Below, in pieces: positions 25,492 to 34,153 of a stretch of DNA of 35,960 nt. This DNA is from Microbaculum marinum (GTDB lineage Bacteria; Pseudomonadota; Alphaproteobacteria; Rhizobiales; Tepidamorphaceae). Below the pieces are notes generated by a model. It worked only from the letters and a program-made list of their open reading frames with translations. It had not been told where the DNA came from and searched no databases. How positions within the stretch are numbered: the first letter of the stretch is position 1; the number at the start of each line of letters is the position of its first letter. A program made the position numbers and the translations under genes. The stretch lies in the NCBI RefSeq assembly GCF_042646165.1, contig NZ_JBHRTC010000034.1. The stretch is one strand, 5' to 3'.

Positions 25492-26388
25492 TCACCGCCT
25501 CGCCATCCGCGCGACGGCCATCGAGAACAGGCCGATCAGCCCCAGTGCGCCGACGGCGAGGATCAGGGCCTGGACCGCGCCGCCCGGCCAGTCGCCGAGG
25601 TCGAGCACCTGCTGACGGACGGTCAGCGCCATTACCGGCACCGATCCCCGGCCGAGCCACAGCGGCGTGAGGTAGGATCCGACCGTCAGGCAAAAGACGA
25701 TCACGGACCCCGTCGCCACGCCGTGGATGGACAGCGGCAGGATGATCAGGCGGAACGCGGTCCTCGGCGTAGCGCCGAGCGTCAGGGCGGCCTCGATCGC
25801 GTCCTTGTCCATGCGCGACAGCACTGCCGAGATCGACAGAACCATGAACGGCAGCAGCACATGGACCATGCCGGCCACGACGCTCCAGAAGCTCTGCATC
25901 AGGGGGACCGGCTCCTCGACGATGCCGAGCCAGGTCAGCGCGGCGTTGATCAGCCCTTCGTTGCCGAGGATGACGGTCCAGCCGATCGTCCGCACGACGA
26001 TGCTGACCAGCAGCGGCGTAAGGATGATGATGAAGACCATGTAGGCGTATCGCGAGGGCAACATCACCAGATACCAGGCCACCGGATATCCCAGGACTGC
26101 GCAGATGATCGTCGTCACCGCCCCGAGCGCGATCGTTCGCCAGGCCGCCTCCATGAGATAGGAATCGGAGAAGAACGCCAGATAGTGCTCGAGCGCGAAG
26201 GAGGCCGGTCCCGGGAACTGCTCCTGCACCGAGACGTAGGCCATCAGCAGGAAGGTCAGGGCGACGGCGATGCCGAGAGCCAGGGCAGGCGAGAGCAGGC
26301 CGGCGATCAGCAGCTGCCGGCGCGTGTTGGGGCGACTCACCGGATTTGCGGCCGCGACAAGCGCGTTCTTGGCGTGCCGCGCGCTCAA
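25492..26388 (-). CDS. ABC transporter permease, PotB-type
   Basis: 298 residues, six hydrophobic segments, EAA loop LSRMDKDAIEAALTLGATPRTAFRLIILPLSIHGVA. N-terminal cytosolic segment of about 25 residues, then the first helix (LLIAGLLSPALALGIAVALTFLLMAYVSV). The start is TTG 26388, overlapping the SDR stop (TTGA); GTG 26340 is an alternative that still leaves the first helix. Together with the PotC-type permease it forms the channel of a polyamine/opine-type importer. The family covers many cationic or small organic nitrogen compounds. Confidence 0.9.
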   Translation of the reverse strand: MSARHAKNALVAAANPVSRPNTRRQLLIAGLLSPALALGIAVALTFLLMAYVSVQEQFPGPASFALEHYLAFFSDSYLMEAAWRTIALGAVTTIICAVLGYPVAWYLVMLPSRYAYMVFIIILTPLLVSIVVRTIGWTVILGNEGLINAALTWLGIVEEPVPLMQSFWSVVAGMVHVLLPFMVLSISAVLSRMDKDAIEAALTLGATPRTAFRLIILPLSIHGVATGSVIVFCLTVGSYLTPLWLGRGSVPVMALTVRQQVLDLGDWPGGAVQALILAVGALGLIGLFSMAVARMARR

Positions 26389-27128
26389 TTGACCCAGCGC
26401 CCGCCGTCGATGTCGATGATCTCCCCGGTCATGTAGTTCGGCTCGACCGTAGCCAGGAACTCGATGACCACGGCGATGTCATCTGGTTTGCCAACGCGGC
26501 GGAGGGGGGTCGCCTCTTCCATCTGCGATCTGACGCGCCCGATCAGTTCGCGGGTGAGCCGGGTCTCGATCAGGCCAGGGCACACGCAGTTGACGGCGCA
26601 CCCCGGTCCGAGCTCCTGCGCCAGCCCGCGCGTCAGTCCGAGCACGCCGGATTTAGACGCTGCATAGGCGAACTTGCTGACGGCGGTTGGACTGCCGCCG
26701 GTGTGCGCGTTCACCGAGGAGATGTTGATGATGCGCTTGGAGGGGCCCTTCGCCATGTGCGCGGCGACTGCCTTGCACCAGGTGAACACCCCCTTGAGGT
26801 TGATGTCCATGACCCGATCCCATTCCTCCTCGGTGATTTCGAGGATTGTCTTGGGCATTGAGATGCCGGCGGCGTTGACAAGCGCGTCGATGCCGCCGCG
26901 CACCTCGATGAGGCGCTCCGAGGCGTCGTGGGCCGCGGAGAGGTCGCGAACGTCGGCGACGAGCGTTTCGGCGCTGCCGCCGGCCTCCGCGCAGGCGCTC
27001 GCCTGGCCGGCAAGCGCTGTCTCGTCTAGGTCGACGAGAAGCAGGTGCCATCCGCGTCGCGCCAGCCTCAGGGCAGTGGCGCCTCCAATTCCCTGCGCGC
27101 CTCCGGTGATGATCGCCGTTCCGCTCAT
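26385..27128 (-). CDS. Short-chain dehydrogenase/reductase in the uptake cluster
   Basis: 247 residues, classical SDR. TAIITGGAQGIGGATAL (dinucleotide loop), LVDLDE after beta-2 (favouring NAD), VNAAGISMPK, catalytic Ser in INISSVNAH, YAASKSG with Tyr and Lys, and IDIDGGRWVN at the C-terminus. The ATG overlaps the monooxygenase stop by 4 nt and its own stop overlaps the permease start by 4 nt, so all three are translationally coupled. It likely oxidises or reduces an intermediate of the pathway. Confidence 0.92.
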   Translation of the reverse strand: MSGTAIITGGAQGIGGATALRLARRGWHLLLVDLDETALAGQASACAEAGGSAETLVADVRDLSAAHDASERLIEVRGGIDALVNAAGISMPKTILEITEEEWDRVMDINLKGVFTWCKAVAAHMAKGPSKRIINISSVNAHTGGSPTAVSKFAYAASKSGVLGLTRGLAQELGPGCAVNCVCPGLIETRLTRELIGRVRSQMEEATPLRRVGKPDDIAVVIEFLATVEPNYMTGEIIDIDGGRWVN

Positions 27129-28240
27129 GCCGCACTCGCTGTGTTCCCGCGGATTCCGGCCTTCTGGAGTGCCGGCAGTATCTCGTTCACGATCGGCGGA
27201 AGGTCCTTCTCGAAATTGAGGACGGTGATGGAGGCGCCGCCGAAGCCCGCCTCGGACATGGCGACGATCTGCTCGACGATGTCGTCGGGGGTTCCGACCA
27301 GCGGATAGCCTCCATTGCCGGCCGCGAAGCGCAGCCTAAGCTTGGCCTGGTCCTCCGACGGCAGACTGGCCAATCCGCTGCGGCCCTTGAAGTAGTAGTC
27401 GAGGGCGCCCTGGTCGGCATTTTCCTCAGCGTAGTAGGCGTGGAACTCCTCGGCCTCCGATCGCGTCGGGCGGCAGACGACGTAGGAAACCGCGAAGACT
27501 TCCGGCGCTGACCGGCCCATTTCGGCGGCCTTCTCGCTGATCTGGTGGATCTGGGCAGAGCCGTTGTCTAGTTCGTCGATCAGCGTGAACAGGACGTCCG
27601 ACGTGCGGAGCGCGAAGTCCCTGCCTTCCGGCGAGGCGGCCGCGCAGATCACCAGCGGATGCGGCTTCTGCACGCTGCCGGGGAGGGCCGAGAGCCGCTT
27701 CAGCCCCTCGAAGTGCTCGCCGTCGTAGTCGAACGGCTCCGGCGCGCCCGCCACGAGGCGGGACCAGATGTCGTACCATTCCTGTGCCTGCGCATAGCGG
27801 ACCTTGTGGGGCAATGGATGCAGGCCGAACATCTCGAAATCGTCGACATTCCAGCCGCACACGATATTGAGGCCGCAGCGTCCGTTGGTGACGTGGTCGA
27901 TCGTGGTCATCGCCTTCGCCGCGACGACCGGATGAATTATCGGTGTGTGCACCGTCGAGATGATGTGGATCTGCTCTGTGATCGCGCCGAGTGCGGCAGC
28001 GTGGGTAAGCGTGTCGAAGGAGTGCAGGCGCTGCATCATGGCGCCGGGGACTCCCTTCCAGCGTGCGATCGGAATGAGGAAGTCGAGGCCGCCCCTGTCT
28101 GCCATCCGGGCCATGCGTTCGATCGACGCCCAGTCTGCAGGCCACCGTTCCGGAACCGTGGTGAAGCAGTTTCCGCCCTCGTGGAGGTAGCCGAACAAGC
28201 CCAGTTTGAAGGTCGTCGGGTCGGTCATCTTGCCGCTCAT
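27125..28240 (-). CDS. RutA-like flavin-dependent (LLM) monooxygenase A
   Basis: 371 residues of the luciferase-like TIM-barrel family, group with RutA and similar FMNH2/FADH2-dependent oxygenases. GLFGYLHEGGNCFTTVPERW at the N-terminus, VHTPIIHPVVAAKAMTTIDHVTNGRCGLNIVCGWNVDDFEMFG near 98-139 (flavin-contact region), CAAASPEGRDFALR and VGTPDDIVEQI at the C-terminal end. It needs reduced flavin from a separate reductase, for which the gene at 33162 is the obvious candidate. ATG 28240 has a strong GGGAGGAG ribosome binding site; GTG 28255 is less likely. Substrate unknown; RutA-type enzymes cleave C-N or C-S bonds. Confidence 0.85.
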   Translation of the reverse strand: MSGKMTDPTTFKLGLFGYLHEGGNCFTTVPERWPADWASIERMARMADRGGLDFLIPIARWKGVPGAMMQRLHSFDTLTHAAALGAITEQIHIISTVHTPIIHPVVAAKAMTTIDHVTNGRCGLNIVCGWNVDDFEMFGLHPLPHKVRYAQAQEWYDIWSRLVAGAPEPFDYDGEHFEGLKRLSALPGSVQKPHPLVICAAASPEGRDFALRTSDVLFTLIDELDNGSAQIHQISEKAAEMGRSAPEVFAVSYVVCRPTRSEAEEFHAYYAEENADQGALDYYFKGRSGLASLPSEDQAKLRLRFAAGNGGYPLVGTPDDIVEQIVAMSEAGFGGASITVLNFEKDLPPIVNEILPALQKAGIRGNTASAA

Positions 28241-28251
28241 GGTCTCCTCCC

Positions 28252-29373
28252 TCACTGTTTCGGCCGGGTCGGCAGAACAATCGTGTCTTCAGCAGACCAG
28301 GCGAGATGGACCGGGTCGTCAACGACGTAGGAGACGTCGGTGGCGCCGGCTCCTCCGGGCACGGCGACGGTGATCTCGGTGCCGGCGCAGTCGACTACGA
28401 AGGTCGTGTTGGATCCGGAGAAGAGCGTGTTGGTGACACGTGCCGGAAGGGTGTTCCAAGCGGCGTCCGGTGCGGCGAGCAGGCGGATGTTCTCCGGCCT
28501 GACCATCACCAGAACGTCTGATCCGGGAGGGCAGTCGTTCGCGGCTTCGCTTGCCCGGATCGCCTGGCCGGACGGCATGCGCACCGTTGCGCCTTCCCCG
28601 GTGCGTTCGCTGACTACTGCCGGTAGCAGGTTGGCCGCGCCGATGAAGTCTGCGACGAATGCGTTGCCGGGGTGCCGGTAGATTTCCTTCGGCGTGCCCG
28701 CCTGCTCCACGTGTCCGTTGGACATGACGATCACCTGGTCCGACAGGGTCAGCGCCTCGTCCTGATCATGGGTAACCATGATCGTGGAGATGCCCACGCG
28801 CCGCTGGAGCTGTTTGAGCTCGACCTGCATCTGGTCGCGCAGCTTTTTGTCCAGGGCGCCCAGAGGTTCGTCGAGCAGCAGGATCTTGGGCGAGTTGACG
28901 ACCGCGCGCGCCAGCGCGACCCGCTGCTGCTGGCCGCCGGAAAGTTGGGAGGGCAGGCGGTCCGCCATGCCGGTGAGATGGGTCAGGTCCATAGCCTGGC
29001 GGACCTGCTCCCGCGCGTCCGGGCCCCGCATTCCCTGCATGCGGAGCCCGAAGGCGATGTTTTCCGCCACGCTCATGTGCGGAAACAGGGCGTAGCTCTG
29101 GAAGACCATGCCGACACCCCGCTTCCAGACGGGCACGTCGTTGAGCACGCGGTCGCCGACGCGGATGGTGCCGGCATCGGGGGTCTCGAGACCGGCGACC
29201 ATCCGCAGGACTGTGGTCTTGCCGCAGCCGCTCGGTCCGAGCAGGCTGACGATGGAGCCGGCCTCGACGGATATCGAGACGTCCCGGACGGCGAGATAGC
29301 TGCCGTAGGACTTCGATACCTTCTCGATGGAGACGGGAACCCCGTCCCCCTTGATTCCGATGCCGGCTGCCAC
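28252..29373 (-). CDS. ABC transporter ATP-binding protein, PotA-type
   Basis: 373 residues. Walker A GPSGCGKTT (about 42-50), Q-loop FQSYALFPHMSV, signature LSGGQQQRVALARAV, Walker B ILLLDEPLGALD and H-loop TIMVTHDQDEALTLSD, then a C-terminal TOBE-like domain. This is the PotA/MalK-type energiser of the importer formed with the two permeases and binding protein. GTG 29373 starts 4 nt after the binding protein stop, at close spacing in the operon. Confidence 0.95.
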   Translation of the reverse strand: MAAGIGIKGDGVPVSIEKVSKSYGSYLAVRDVSISVEAGSIVSLLGPSGCGKTTVLRMVAGLETPDAGTIRVGDRVLNDVPVWKRGVGMVFQSYALFPHMSVAENIAFGLRMQGMRGPDAREQVRQAMDLTHLTGMADRLPSQLSGGQQQRVALARAVVNSPKILLLDEPLGALDKKLRDQMQVELKQLQRRVGISTIMVTHDQDEALTLSDQVIVMSNGHVEQAGTPKEIYRHPGNAFVADFIGAANLLPAVVSERTGEGATVRMPSGQAIRASEAANDCPPGSDVLVMVRPENIRLLAAPDAAWNTLPARVTNTLFSGSNTTFVVDCAGTEITVAVPGGAGATDVSYVVDDPVHLAWSAEDTIVLPTRPKQ

Positions 29374-29377
29374 GCCT

Positions 29378-30478
29378 TCAGCTCTGCAGTTGACGGGTGA
29401 TCATGGTGTTGTAGCGCTTGAAGTCGGAGGCAAGTTCGGCCGCCGGCAGGCGATAGAGCTTGGCGGCCTCCTCGGGCGTGACGACCGCCGGATTGGACAG
29501 GAGTTCCTCTGGAATCTCGACGGTGCCGACGGCCGGCGAGATGAACGTGCGGCTTAGCCACTCGCGCTGGATCTCCTCGGCGAACCAGGTGTTGAGGTAG
29601 GCTTGCGTGAGCTGGGTCTTCTTCGGCGACATGCCGGTCACGCAGCAGGCGTGGTTCGACCACAGCGTGCCGCCCTCCTCGGGAATCGTGAAGGCGACGT
29701 TCTTGCCACTGGCGCGCGCCTGTTCCGCCCAGGCGCCCCAGTGCGGAGCGAGCCACATCTCGCCGCGGGCCACGAGATCCTCTTCCGCGACCGGGGAGGT
29801 AACCCAGGCGCCGATATTCTGCTTGTGGGGCACCCAGGCCTCGATTCCGGCGGCGACGCTGAAGCCTTTGCCGGCGGCGACGCCGGCCATCGCGTAGGCA
29901 TCGAAATTCGAGGCCCACATCGACACGCGGCCCTTGTATTCCGGCTTGTAGAGGTCGTTCCAGGAGGTCGGCTTCTCGACCTTGTCGGGGTTGTACATAA
30001 TCCCGTACGGCGTCTGCTGGAAGATCTTGGTGAAGCCGTCGTCGGCGCGGATCTCCTCCGGTACCGCCTCGGCGTTCGGCATGTTCTCGTACTCTAGTGG
30101 GGTCCACAATTTGTCGACGATGCCCCGGGCGGAGAAGAGGTCGTTGAACATGCCGCCGGCCACGATTGGATCGTCACGGGTGGCGATCATCTTTGGATAG
30201 GTGACACTGTTGGAGGAGACCTCCAGCTCGACTGCCGTGTCCGGCACTTCCTTCGCGAACATCGGCTCGGCGAACTCGCGCAGGACATCGACCACCGGGC
30301 CGCCCTGGGTCAGTACGGTGATGCTTTTGACTTCCTCGTCGGAGGCCTGGGCGAGAGCCCGCGCCAGCGGATCGAGGGTCGCTGCACTGGCACCGATGGC
30401 GGCGAGGCCCTGCAGGATCGCGCGCCGGGACGGCCGGGACGAGAAGCGATTGAGTAGGGATTTCACATCGTCGTTCAT
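29378..30478 (-). CDS. Tat-exported substrate-binding protein, PotD-type
   Basis: 366 residues. N-terminal SRRAILQGLAAIGASAATLDPLARALA is a twin-arginine-type signal. The mature protein follows the PotD-like fold: VLTQGGPVVDVLREF, then QTPYGIMYNPDKVEKPTSWNDLYKPEYKGRVSMW, typical of spermidine/putrescine, opine and related solute-binding proteins. Export by Tat implies folding before export. The ligand-pocket residues cannot be assigned reliably here. ATG 30478 follows GAAGG. Confidence 0.88.
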   Translation of the reverse strand: MNDDVKSLLNRFSSRPSRRAILQGLAAIGASAATLDPLARALAQASDEEVKSITVLTQGGPVVDVLREFAEPMFAKEVPDTAVELEVSSNSVTYPKMIATRDDPIVAGGMFNDLFSARGIVDKLWTPLEYENMPNAEAVPEEIRADDGFTKIFQQTPYGIMYNPDKVEKPTSWNDLYKPEYKGRVSMWASNFDAYAMAGVAAGKGFSVAAGIEAWVPHKQNIGAWVTSPVAEEDLVARGEMWLAPHWGAWAEQARASGKNVAFTIPEEGGTLWSNHACCVTGMSPKKTQLTQAYLNTWFAEEIQREWLSRTFISPAVGTVEIPEELLSNPAVVTPEEAAKLYRLPAAELASDFKRYNTMITRQLQS

Positions 30479-30517
30479 GGGGTGCCTTCTTTCTCCGTTG
30501 GTTGCGATCGGGTCGGT

Positions 30518-31942
30518 TCAAACGGGCGGTGGATGGGTCGCCGGGTCGCCGAGGTCCCAGTAGACGGCGGTCATGATCCGCAACGCCTCGCGTGCGACGG
30601 CAACCGGCAGATGTTCGTTGCCGCCATGGTTTTGCGCGCCTGGATAGGAATGCGGGATCCAGATGGTCCGCATCCCGAGGATCTCCGAGAAGGCGTCGTT
30701 CGGCAGTGAGCCGCCGACGTTGGGCAGGACCGCGGTCGGCTTGCCTGTGGTCTGGGCGATGGAGTCGCCTACCCAGCGGACCCAGGCGTCCGAGGGATCG
30801 AGCCGCGTCGCCCGGAACCCGACCGTGGCGTTCTCGATGGCCACCATCGAAAAGCCGTGCGCATCGAGATGAGCTCGCAGGTTTTCGACGACCTCGTCCT
30901 CTTCGACCCCGACGACGGTCCGAAGCTGGCACTTCGCGATCGCCTTCGGCGGCACGGCATTCACCGTGTGCTGAGGATCACCGCTGGTCATCGCCAGGAC
31001 GTCGAATGAGGACCAGCCGTATAGCTGTTCCGCGGCGGAGAGGCCGGGCTCGCCCCAGCACGGCTCGATGGACGGGCCGTTCGGCCCACCGTTCACCTGG
31101 ATCGTGGACAGCGCCGCCCGGACGGTCTCCGGGACCGACGGCGGGGCCCATCCAGGCACCCTTATGCGGCCCGTGACCGACGCGATGCAGGCGATCGCGT
31201 GTGCCAACTCGATCGCCGGATTTGCGAGCAGGCCCCCCCAGTTGCCGGAATGGTGGCCGGTGTCGCGACGTTCGATCGAGAGCGTGAAGTTCACGGCTCC
31301 GCGGGTGCCGAGATAGAGCGTCGGCCTGTCGGCGCTGACGCGCGGCCCATCGGAAGCAACGAGCACGTCGGACGACAGCCGCCCCGCCTCCGCCCGGCAA
31401 ATCTCCCGAAGGCCCGGCGACCCGATCTCCTCGCCCATCTCCACGAGCCATACGGCATTGAATCCGAGGCGGCCCCGTTCCTTCAGGACGGTGCGCATGG
31501 CGGTGAGGTTGATCGAGTGCTGTCCCTTGTTGTCGACGATGCCGCGGCCGTACCATGCCCCGTTGCGCTCGGTGAGCGTCCACGGATCCAGTCCGTCGCT
31601 CCAGGTCTCCGGCGCCCCTTCCACGACGTCGCCGTGACCGTAGCCGAAGATGGTCGGCAGGCCTTCCTGTTCGTCCCGGCGGGCGATCAGCATCGGGTTG
31701 GCGGAACCGGGATGCTCGACCTCGTCGCAGACGAACCCCATAGACGCCAGTTCGGGAGCGATCTCCTCGTCGAGATATGTCGAGAGCTTGTCCCCGCCGG
31801 CGGTACTCTGTGTGCGATAGGCGACCCGGCGGCGGAGCGTCTCGAACAGTGAGCCGTCGTCGATCAGTGATTCCGCTCGTGCGACCGCGCGGGAGCGGTC
31901 GTCCGGTTGAGAGGTGTGGTCGGGGCGGGCTACGGATGTCAC
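30518..31942 (-). CDS. M20-family zinc hydrolase (peptidase/amidohydrolase)
   Basis: 474 residues. Metal-binding pattern of M20: first His/Asp pair in GYGHGDVVEG, second Asp in GRGIVDNKGQHS, catalytic Glu pair EMGEEIGSPGL, and further down DGPRVSADR and the His in HSYPGAQNHGGNEH. Dimerisation insert near 240-350. Family members remove N-acyl or N-carbamoyl groups or cleave dipeptides. No signal peptide, so it acts in the cytoplasm after uptake. GTG 31942 overlaps the deacetylase stop (GTGA). No ATG is available upstream of the first domain. Confidence 0.88.
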   Translation of the reverse strand: MTSVARPDHTSQPDDRSRAVARAESLIDDGSLFETLRRRVAYRTQSTAGGDKLSTYLDEEIAPELASMGFVCDEVEHPGSANPMLIARRDEQEGLPTIFGYGHGDVVEGAPETWSDGLDPWTLTERNGAWYGRGIVDNKGQHSINLTAMRTVLKERGRLGFNAVWLVEMGEEIGSPGLREICRAEAGRLSSDVLVASDGPRVSADRPTLYLGTRGAVNFTLSIERRDTGHHSGNWGGLLANPAIELAHAIACIASVTGRIRVPGWAPPSVPETVRAALSTIQVNGGPNGPSIEPCWGEPGLSAAEQLYGWSSFDVLAMTSGDPQHTVNAVPPKAIAKCQLRTVVGVEEDEVVENLRAHLDAHGFSMVAIENATVGFRATRLDPSDAWVRWVGDSIAQTTGKPTAVLPNVGGSLPNDAFSEILGMRTIWIPHSYPGAQNHGGNEHLPVAVAREALRIMTAVYWDLGDPATHPPPV

Positions 31943-32838
31943 TCGGCGTTTTCCAGTGCATACGAAGCGATTTCGTCGTGCCTGGCGAACCAGACCCCCG
32001 GCAGGCTTCGTGCGTAGCGGATGATCTCTTCTAGAATCCAGATCCGCGACCGGTAGGTGATGATGTGGGGGTGCATCGTCAGCTCGAAGAGGCCGCCTTG
32101 TTCATAGGCGGCATCGAGCTCCCGCTTGAAGATGTCGAAAACCTGAGACGGCGGCGTGTAGGGTCGCAGTGACTCGAAGCGGTTCATCATGAAATATACC
32201 GCATCGTCGCGCACCCACTCGAACGGGATCTCGACCACCCCGGTCGGCTTGCCGTCCATCAACAGCTCGTAACAGTCCTCATCCGCGCCAAGCGAGGAAT
32301 CGTAGGCGAGGCCCAGTTCGCACAGCAGGCGAAGCGTATTCTCCGAAAAGTCTGCAGATGGAGAGCGGAGGCCGGTTGGCCGCTTGCCCGTGATCTCTTC
32401 AATCGTATCGAGCGAGCGCAGCATGAGGTCGCGTTCGTCGTCGATCTCGAGCACCGAGTTCAGCTCGTGGATCCAGCCGTGGATGCCGATTTCGTGTCCG
32501 GAGTCGACCACGCGCCGTTGCTCGTCGGGATGCAGCAAGGCAGTCACCGCCGGTACGTAGAAACTCGCCGGTACGTCGTACTTCTCTAGCATGGAGAGGA
32601 TGCGCGGTACGCCGACGCGGTTGCCGAACTGACCCCAGGCGAGACGGCCGATCGAGCGGCCGCCCTCGCGAAGTTCGCTCGTCTCGTGGTCGGAATCGAA
32701 CGACAGCGCCACCGCGAGCCGGGCTCCATCCTTCCATTTGCTCGGCCGCAGCGGTCGTCCCGCGCGGACGCGGCCGACAAGCCGCCGCCATTCTTCGTCC
32801 GGCCATTGCCACGGAGCAATCGGAGCCTCACTCGTCAT
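31939..32838 (-). CDS. Polysaccharide-deacetylase-fold hydrolase, PuuE/HpPgdA-like
   Basis: 299 residues from ATG 32838; upstream in-frame codons are less convincing. NodB-type motifs: SFDSDHET (metal/base Asp), SGHEIGIHGWIHE (metal His residues), GLRSPSADFSENTLRLL (RxP motif) and LTMHPHI near the C-terminus. No signal peptide, so it is unlikely to act on a cell-wall polymer; cytoplasmic members such as PuuE allantoinase open cyclic amides. First gene of the eight-gene minus-strand run, its stop overlapping the M20 start. Confidence 0.8.
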   Translation of the reverse strand: MTSEAPIAPWQWPDEEWRRLVGRVRAGRPLRPSKWKDGARLAVALSFDSDHETSELREGGRSIGRLAWGQFGNRVGVPRILSMLEKYDVPASFYVPAVTALLHPDEQRRVVDSGHEIGIHGWIHELNSVLEIDDERDLMLRSLDTIEEITGKRPTGLRSPSADFSENTLRLLCELGLAYDSSLGADEDCYELLMDGKPTGVVEIPFEWVRDDAVYFMMNRFESLRPYTPPSQVFDIFKRELDAAYEQGGLFELTMHPHIITYRSRIWILEEIIRYARSLPGVWFARHDEIASYALENAE

Positions 32839-33161
32839 TTTCCATCCCAGTATCTGCCCGGCCCGCATGAGGGGCTCATCGAGGGTTCACACCGGAACGC
32901 TCCTATCCCGGCGGCCCGGGGTCTAGAACAATCGGCATATGAGTGGTGTGAGTTTGGCTTATGTCTGCGCAGCGCGTGGTCCGGCACCGGCGGTCTCGTC
33001 CCGCTATAAATTTCACTCTCTGCTGGTGAAAGCATTCGGTATTGGATTCGCTGTTTCGCCCGCCCTAGCGTCTGCGCCAAGCGGCAGTCCCATCGGTCTG
33101 ATCCGCAACCAGGACGGCACAGGACTCCGAAGCTTCGGCGACGGCGCCGGGGGAGGGCGAC
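32839..33161. promoter_or_regulatory. Divergent promoter region of the catabolic cluster
   Basis: This 323-nt gap separates the two transcription units and must hold the promoters of both. A TATAAA at 33005-33010 is a possible -10 for the plus strand without a good -35. The inverted repeat TTTCAC-N9-GTGAAA (33011-33031) follows it directly and is the best operator candidate. No gene seen. Confidence 0.5.
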
Positions 33162-34139
33162 ATAACGCGGACGGACCTAGAATATGCCATCGAGAGCGGC
33201 ACCGCGGCGATCGATACCGATGCGTTTCGCCGTGCACTCGGCCATTTCTCGACGGGCGTCACGGTCATCACCGCGGACGCGGGGGGCAGTCTGGCCGGTA
33301 TCACGGCCAACTCCTTCAACTCCGTATCGCTCGATCCACCCCTGATCCTCTGGTCGGTCAAGAAGACGTCCACCAGCTGGCCGGTGTTTGCCGCGGCACG
33401 ATCCTTCGCCGTCAACGTCCTGGCGGTCGGGCAGTCGACTCTGGCCGCGCAGTTTGCCCGGTCGGGCACGGACAAGTTCAGCGGGGTCGGCTGGCGTCAC
33501 GGGGCATCCGGCGCTCCTCTGCTCGATGACGTCACAGCCAGGTTCGAATGCGAGCGACGCTACGAGTACGAGGGTGGCGACCACCTGATCGTCGTCGGAG
33601 AAGTGACACGTTTCAGCCGTTTCGATCGGCGTCCGCTGGTGTTCACCCAGGGCCGCTTCAGCGTTGCGATCGACCACGAGGAAATTGACCAGGCAGTCGC
33701 CGCCGCCTCGGCGGAGGATCGCCCCACCTTCCTGACGATGCTGCGCCGCGCCTTCCTGCACCGAGCATCGGAGTTTCGCGAGGAGGCGCACGCCGTCGGC
33801 TTCACGATGAACCAGAGCCGCCTGTCCTATCACCTTGCGGTCAGTCCGGGTCTGACGCTTGAGAATCTGGCGCGTGTTGCGCTTCTCGATGTAGACGCCG
33901 CCAAGGACGGCGTCTCGGCGCTCGAAGACAGGGGATGGATCGGCCGCCGCGTCGACGGGACGCTGGAACTGACTTCCGAGGGCCGGCGGCAGAACGTTCG
34001 GTTGGGCGAAGTCGCCCGGTCCGCCGAAGCCGCGAAGCTTGCCGGCTATACCGCTGCGGAAATCGAGATCGCGCGCCGCGTCATCGCCTCGCTCGGCGGC
34101 AGGCTCGACAACATCCCCGACTATGGCGAAGACCCGTGA
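33162..34139 (+). CDS. Flavin reductase with C-terminal MarR-like domain (C1-HPAH type)
   Basis: About 325 residues. The N-terminal flavin reductase domain has FRRALGHFSTGVTVITA, GITANSFNSVSLDPPLILWSV, and FECERRYEYEGGDHLIVVGEV; the C-terminal ~140 residues (about 185-325) form a winged-helix, MarR-like unit (SYHLAVSPGLTLENLARVALLDVDAAKDGVSALEDRGWIGR). This architecture is that of the C1 reductase of Acinetobacter p-hydroxyphenylacetate hydroxylase, whose C-terminal domain binds the substrate and relieves autoinhibition. It should supply reduced flavin to the two RutA-like monooxygenases. No ATG, GTG or TTG occurs in frame before codon 75; the stated start is ATA 33162, behind GGGGGAGGG. GTG 33384 would cut the flavin site. 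Confidence 0.8.
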   Translation: MTRTDLEYAIESGTAAIDTDAFRRALGHFSTGVTVITADAGGSLAGITANSFNSVSLDPPLILWSVKKTSTSWPVFAAARSFAVNVLAVGQSTLAAQFARSGTDKFSGVGWRHGASGAPLLDDVTARFECERRYEYEGGDHLIVVGEVTRFSRFDRRPLVFTQGRFSVAIDHEEIDQAVAAASAEDRPTFLTMLRRAFLHRASEFREEAHAVGFTMNQSRLSYHLAVSPGLTLENLARVALLDVDAAKDGVSALEDRGWIGRRVDGTLELTSEGRRQNVRLGEVARSAEAAKLAGYTAAEIEIARRVIASLGGRLDNIPDYGEDP

Positions 34140-34153
34140 CGACCGGAGGCCGC

